Below are positions 4,937 to 6,998 of a DNA stretch of 6,998 nt, piece by piece. The notes beneath the pieces were generated by a model. It saw nothing but the letters and a program-made list of their open reading frames with translations, ran no database searches and was not told the DNA's origin. The translations under genes and the position numbers were made by a program. Within the stretch, counting starts at the first letter, position 1. Each line of letters starts with the position of its first letter. The stretch comes from Thermoplasmatota archaeon. GTDB taxonomy: Archaea > Thermoplasmatota > E2 > DHVEG-1. The stretch is from assembly GCA_022866015.1 (NCBI GenBank), contig JALHTX010000284.1:1-6998 (forward strand). The letters run 5' to 3'.

Positions 4937-5278
4937 TTGGAATCAACTGATCAAATAATAAAACCAGTTCCACTGGCCGAGGTTAAAAATATTCTTAAGA
5001 AAATAAGTAAAGATAGAAAGGAAATGTTATAAGAGCAAAAAATAGCTCTTGAGCATGCTACTAAATTTGGAAAACTACCCATTAAAAAAACTGAGGATAT
5101 GATTAAGGAATTAATGGAAAATAAGGATATTACTGAAATAAATGCGATAAAGATAGCAGATCTCTTACCACGAACAGAAGATGATATAAAAACAATATTT
5201 GCAAAAGAAAGAATAACAATATCTGGAAATGATATTAAAAAAATACTTGATATAGTAACAAAATATAATATAGAATAA
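4937..5278 (+). pseudogene. rpoF: RNA polymerase subunit Rpo4 (RpoF) with in-frame stop
   Basis: This frame encodes archaeal Rpo4/RpoF, which with Rpo7/RpoE forms the stalk of RNA polymerase and is the counterpart of eukaryotic Rpb4. It begins at TTG, 1 base after rpl21e, with AGGAGA at 4921-4926 as ribosome site. Codons 1-31 give a typical N-terminus (PVPLAEVKNILKKI). Codon 32 is TAA (5030-5032), then the frame continues unbroken to the natural stop at 5276-5278, with the conserved EQKIALEHATKF, the HRDC-like helices, ADLLPRTEDDIKTIFAKERI and a KKILDIVTKY tail. Total 113 codons is the normal length. The family usually has Tyr before EQ, so one base change (TAT or TAC to TAA) explains the stop. 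It may be a sequencing error, a recent nonsense mutation, or readthrough. The next in-frame ATG, at 5099, would give only the C-terminal 59 residues. Identity is sure; functional state is open. Confidence 0.88.
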
Positions 5279-5304
5279 AAAAGGAGAGATTTGGGGGTTT
5301 AGAT

Positions 5305-5874
5305 TTGGAGGATTATGTATACGTTTTAGATCATTTACCTACGGGTAGAGGAGATTTACCTCCGCATAAAAGATTTCCAACAGTCTATGGTATTGGTGAA
5401 AATCAGTTTACCCTTCTTGAGCTTGTCCCGAAAAAAGATGCAAATTTTACAATTGGTGAACGTATATTTGTTGGAAAAGATCCTAATCTTAGAACAAAAA
5501 TAGCTAAAATTAAAGGTAGAATTAACTATGAAGAAATGACTTCTACTGCACATGGTGAACTACCATATGTGTTGATCGATATGGTTAACGATCAAAAAGA
5601 GAGGTTTTTAAAGTTCTTTAATGAAGCACCTGCGATTTCTACGCGTTTTCATGTACTTGAGCTTTTACCGGGTCTTGGTAAGAAAATGATGCACGATATA
5701 CTTGATGAGCGTAAGAAAAAACCTTTTGAAAGTTTTAAAGAAATGTGTGATCGAATTGATTTTCTTAGGGCACCTGATAAGCTTATTGCTAAAAGAGTAG
5801 AGCTTGAACTTACTGACCCAGATCAGAAGTATCGTTTGTTTACACGGCCACCTATTTCTAAGATGTATCATTAA
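5305..5874 (+). CDS. DUF655 predicted RNA-binding protein (COG1491)
   Basis: The 189-aa protein is a full-length DUF655 member, found almost only in archaea and nearly always beside rpoF and ksgA. The N-terminal half opens with the family motif DYVYVLDHLPTGR (3-15), then a beta-rich segment at about 34-75 (FTLLELVPKKDANFTIGERI) that looks like an OB-type barrel. The C-terminal half has a helix-hairpin-helix motif, LELLPGLGKKMMHDIL (118-133), followed by the helical PFESFKEMCDRID. Both parts point to RNA or DNA binding; its position suggests a role in ribosome assembly or transcription, but the biochemical function is unproven. The start is TTG with GGGGGT at 5293-5298 seven bases upstream; a second purine stretch (AGGAG, 5282-5286) is too far. 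It lies 26 bases after rpoF and 11 before ksgA. Confidence 0.94.
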   Translation: MEDYVYVLDHLPTGRGDLPPHKRFPTVYGIGENQFTLLELVPKKDANFTIGERIFVGKDPNLRTKIAKIKGRINYEEMTSTAHGELPYVLIDMVNDQKERFLKFFNEAPAISTRFHVLELLPGLGKKMMHDILDERKKKPFESFKEMCDRIDFLRAPDKLIAKRVELELTDPDQKYRLFTRPPISKMYH

Positions 5875-5885
5875 ACATATTTGTT

Positions 5886-6635
5886 ATGAAAATTAAACTT
5901 GGCCAGAATTTTTTAATCGATCCAAATATTGCTCAGCTTGAAATTAACTATGCGGATGTAAAAAAAGACGATATTGTTCTTGAAGTTGGTCCCGGTAAAG
6001 GTATTCTTACAAATCTTCTTGCTAAAAACGTAGAAAAAGTAATTGCTGTTGAAATAGATAAAAATATTATAGAATCACTTAAAGAAACCTTACCTTCTAA
6101 TGTAACACTTATACATAGTGATGATTTAAAACTAGATTTTAAAAATTTACCTAAATTTAACAAGATTGTTTCTAATTTACCTTACCAGATATCTTCCCCT
6201 TTTACTTTTAAACTTCTTGATTATAGTTTTGATTTAGCCGTATTAATTTATCAGAAAGAATTTGCCGAAAGGATAGTTGCAAAACCTGGTAGCAAAAAGT
6301 ATTCTAGGTTATCTGTAAATGTTTATTATAAATCAGAATGTAGTCTTTTAAGAATTGTTTCTAAAAATGTATTTTATCCTATGCCCAAGGTTGATTCAGC
6401 AATAGTTAAACTTATTCCAAGGAAAACTCCTGCATTTTATGTTGAAAATGAAAAGTTTTTCAAAGATTTTGTAAATGTTATGTTTTCACATAGACGTAAA
6501 AAAATTAAAAATATTATAAAAAATACATATAATTGTTATCTAAATAATAGTTTTTATGAGAATAAAAGAGTTGATAATTTAACTCCAGAGGAAATAGGTT
6601 TTTTAAGTGATATTATTTTTAAGAAAAAAGTGTGA
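5886..6635 (+). CDS. ksgA: 16S rRNA dimethyladenosine transferase KsgA/RsmA
   Basis: KsgA (Dim1 in eukaryotes) uses S-adenosylmethionine to dimethylate two adjacent adenosines in helix 45 at the 3' end of 16S rRNA, a late small-subunit assembly checkpoint. The 249-aa protein begins with the family KIKLGQNFLIDPN. It has the SAM-binding EVGPGKG (33-39), acidic E56 in VEIDKN, S78-D79-D80, and catalytic NLPY (97-100) followed by QISSP. The C-terminal lobe shows FYPMPKVDSAIVKL (163-176) and FSHRRKK (200-206). It is slightly shorter than bacterial KsgA (about 270), as is common in archaea. All motifs are intact. The ATG has no clear ribosome site and lies 11 bases after DUF655. It is the last gene of the operon here; the protein methyltransferase gene that often follows in other archaea is absent. 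Confidence 0.97.
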   Translation: MKIKLGQNFLIDPNIAQLEINYADVKKDDIVLEVGPGKGILTNLLAKNVEKVIAVEIDKNIIESLKETLPSNVTLIHSDDLKLDFKNLPKFNKIVSNLPYQISSPFTFKLLDYSFDLAVLIYQKEFAERIVAKPGSKKYSRLSVNVYYKSECSLLRIVSKNVFYPMPKVDSAIVKLIPRKTPAFYVENEKFFKDFVNVMFSHRRKKIKNIIKNTYNCYLNNSFYENKRVDNLTPEEIGFLSDIIFKKKV

Positions 6636-6637
6636 TA

Positions 6638-6784
6638 TTATAAATATTCACTTAATTGTTTTAAAATTAGTTTTGCTGTTCTTTTTTCTTGTTCATTCAT
6701 TACTCTTATATCAAGAGCTGATTCTATACAGTGGGAAAGCATTTCTATCTCAAGTTCAGTTAACTCCATTGTAACTTTAACCAT
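6638..6784 (-). CDS. 48-aa helical protein of unknown function
   Basis: A short ORF convergent with ksgA; the two stop codons are 2 bases apart. The peptide opens with an alternating strand-like segment (VKVTMELT), followed by two helices with regular heptad-like hydrophobic spacing (ELEIEMLSHCIESAL and EKRTAKLILKQLSEYL). It is soluble and suits a small helical-hairpin adaptor. A clear TATA box (TTTATAAA, 6825-6832) and a GGGGAG site 7 bases before the ATG support it. An in-frame ATG five codons upstream (6797-6799) lies close to the predicted transcript start and could be used for leaderless translation, adding MGRKS. Codon choice is protein-like, with none of the low-complexity look of random AT-rich frames. 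I do not recognise the family. Confidence 0.65.
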   Translation of the reverse strand: MVKVTMELTELEIEMLSHCIESALDIRVMNEQEKRTAKLILKQLSEYL

Positions 6785-6824
6785 ACTTTTTCTCCCCATA
6801 TTATAATTTCAAAACAGCTACTCC

Positions 6825-6832
6825 TTTATAAA
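6825..6832 (-). promoter_or_regulatory. TATA box of the 48-aa gene
   Basis: TTTATAAA, itself palindromic, is preceded on the reverse strand by purine-rich GGAGAGG, a plausible TFB recognition element. The predicted start near 6802 is a few bases before the upstream ATG and about 18 before the chosen start. Confidence 0.6.
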
Positions 6833-6841
6833 CCTCTCCTT

Positions 6842-6851
6842 AACAATTGTT
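6842..6851. promoter_or_regulatory. Possible operator palindrome AACAATTGTT
   Basis: A perfect 10-base palindrome lies about 10 bases upstream of the TATA box of the 48-aa gene. The position suits a dimeric regulator, but a palindrome this short in AT-rich DNA is weak evidence. Confidence 0.25.
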
Positions 6852-6942
6852 TAATAAAAATAGGGGATTAAAGATTTCCCGTTTTGAAAACTTTATTTTT
6901 TCATCATACATCACCCTATCCTTTTTAAATTACAAAACAAAA

Positions 6943-6998
6943 GGCGTTCAGCACCTGGAAGCCACTGCATCATCAGGTGGCTTCCAGCATGTCTGCTA
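6943..6998. repeat. GC-rich hairpin at the right edge, possible RNA gene or element end
   Basis: Base composition changes sharply here to more than half G+C. CTGGAAGCCAC (6955-6965) and GTGGCTTCCAG (6977-6987) are perfect 11-base inverted repeats around an 11-base loop, in which TG/CA can add two pairs past a bulged G. An alternative 6-bp stem pairs CACCTG (6952-6957) with CAGGTG (6974-6979). On the reverse strand the hairpin is followed by a T-rich stretch (6932-6944), so it could be the terminator or 3' end of an RNA entering from the right. A structured RNA gene or the end of a mobile element are both possible; the window edge prevents a decision. Confidence 0.5.

Noticed and set aside
5030..5032. 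Stop codon recoded as pyrrolysine or selenocysteine
   Set aside because: The codon is TAA; pyrrolysine uses TAG and selenocysteine TGA, and the family residue here is Tyr.
6943..6998. tRNA or CRISPR repeat at the right edge
   Set aside because: There is no cloverleaf, T-loop consensus or direct repeat with spacers; only a single inverted repeat is seen.
1..6998. Defence island, prophage or insertion sequence
   Set aside because: No transposase, integrase, nuclease, toxin or phage protein is present; most genes are housekeeping or small unknowns.

Overview
The window is AT-rich (roughly 30% GC by eye) and archaeal. Evidence for this is ribosomal protein L21e, RNA polymerase stalk subunit Rpo4 (RpoF), the archaeal/eukaryotic tRNA pseudouridine synthase Pus10, the archaeal DUF655 protein, and KsgA in the conserved archaeal order pus10 - rpl21e - rpoF - DUF655 - ksgA. 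Promoters look archaeal too: AT-rich TATA boxes sit about 25 bases before predicted transcript starts, first genes look leaderless, and internal genes carry GGAGG-type ribosome binding sites. A euryarchaeal, perhaps Thermoplasmatota-like, origin is my guess; the sequence does not prove it.

Layout. 1-290: no convincing gene. 291-599 (-): a compact response-regulator receiver. 600-961: intergenic, with a strong 14-bp hairpin at 672-719 that may belong to a small RNA. 962-1360 (+): a four-helix membrane protein of unknown function. 1441-1612 (-): two tiny, closely coupled ORFs (19 and 36 codons), the second with an 8-base match to the 16S anti-Shine-Dalgarno sequence, preceded by a 5' hairpin leader. 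1784-3085 (-): a DUF1015 protein with a hairpin/T-tract terminator overlapping its stop codon. 3198-3353 (+): a 51-aa two-helix membrane protein. 3409-6635 (+): the translation/transcription operon. 6638-6784 (-): a 48-aa helical protein convergent with ksgA, separated from it by 2 bases. 6943-6998: a GC-rich stretch with an 11-bp perfect inverted repeat running up to the window edge.

The operon joins information-processing functions: Pus10 modifies tRNA U54/U55, L21e is a large-subunit ribosomal protein, Rpo4 is part of the polymerase stalk, DUF655 is a predicted RNA-binding protein, and KsgA dimethylates the 3' end of 16S rRNA. The three internal genes (rpl21e, rpoF, DUF655) all appear to start with TTG, while pus10 and ksgA start with ATG.

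The most notable oddity is an in-frame TAA at codon 32 of rpoF, at a position where the family typically has Tyr; the frame continues intact and well conserved to the normal end. I see no clear new defence or mobile system. The most original candidates are the mini-ORF operon with its hairpin leader, the 672-719 structured element, the GC-rich hairpin at the right edge, and the interrupted rpoF.
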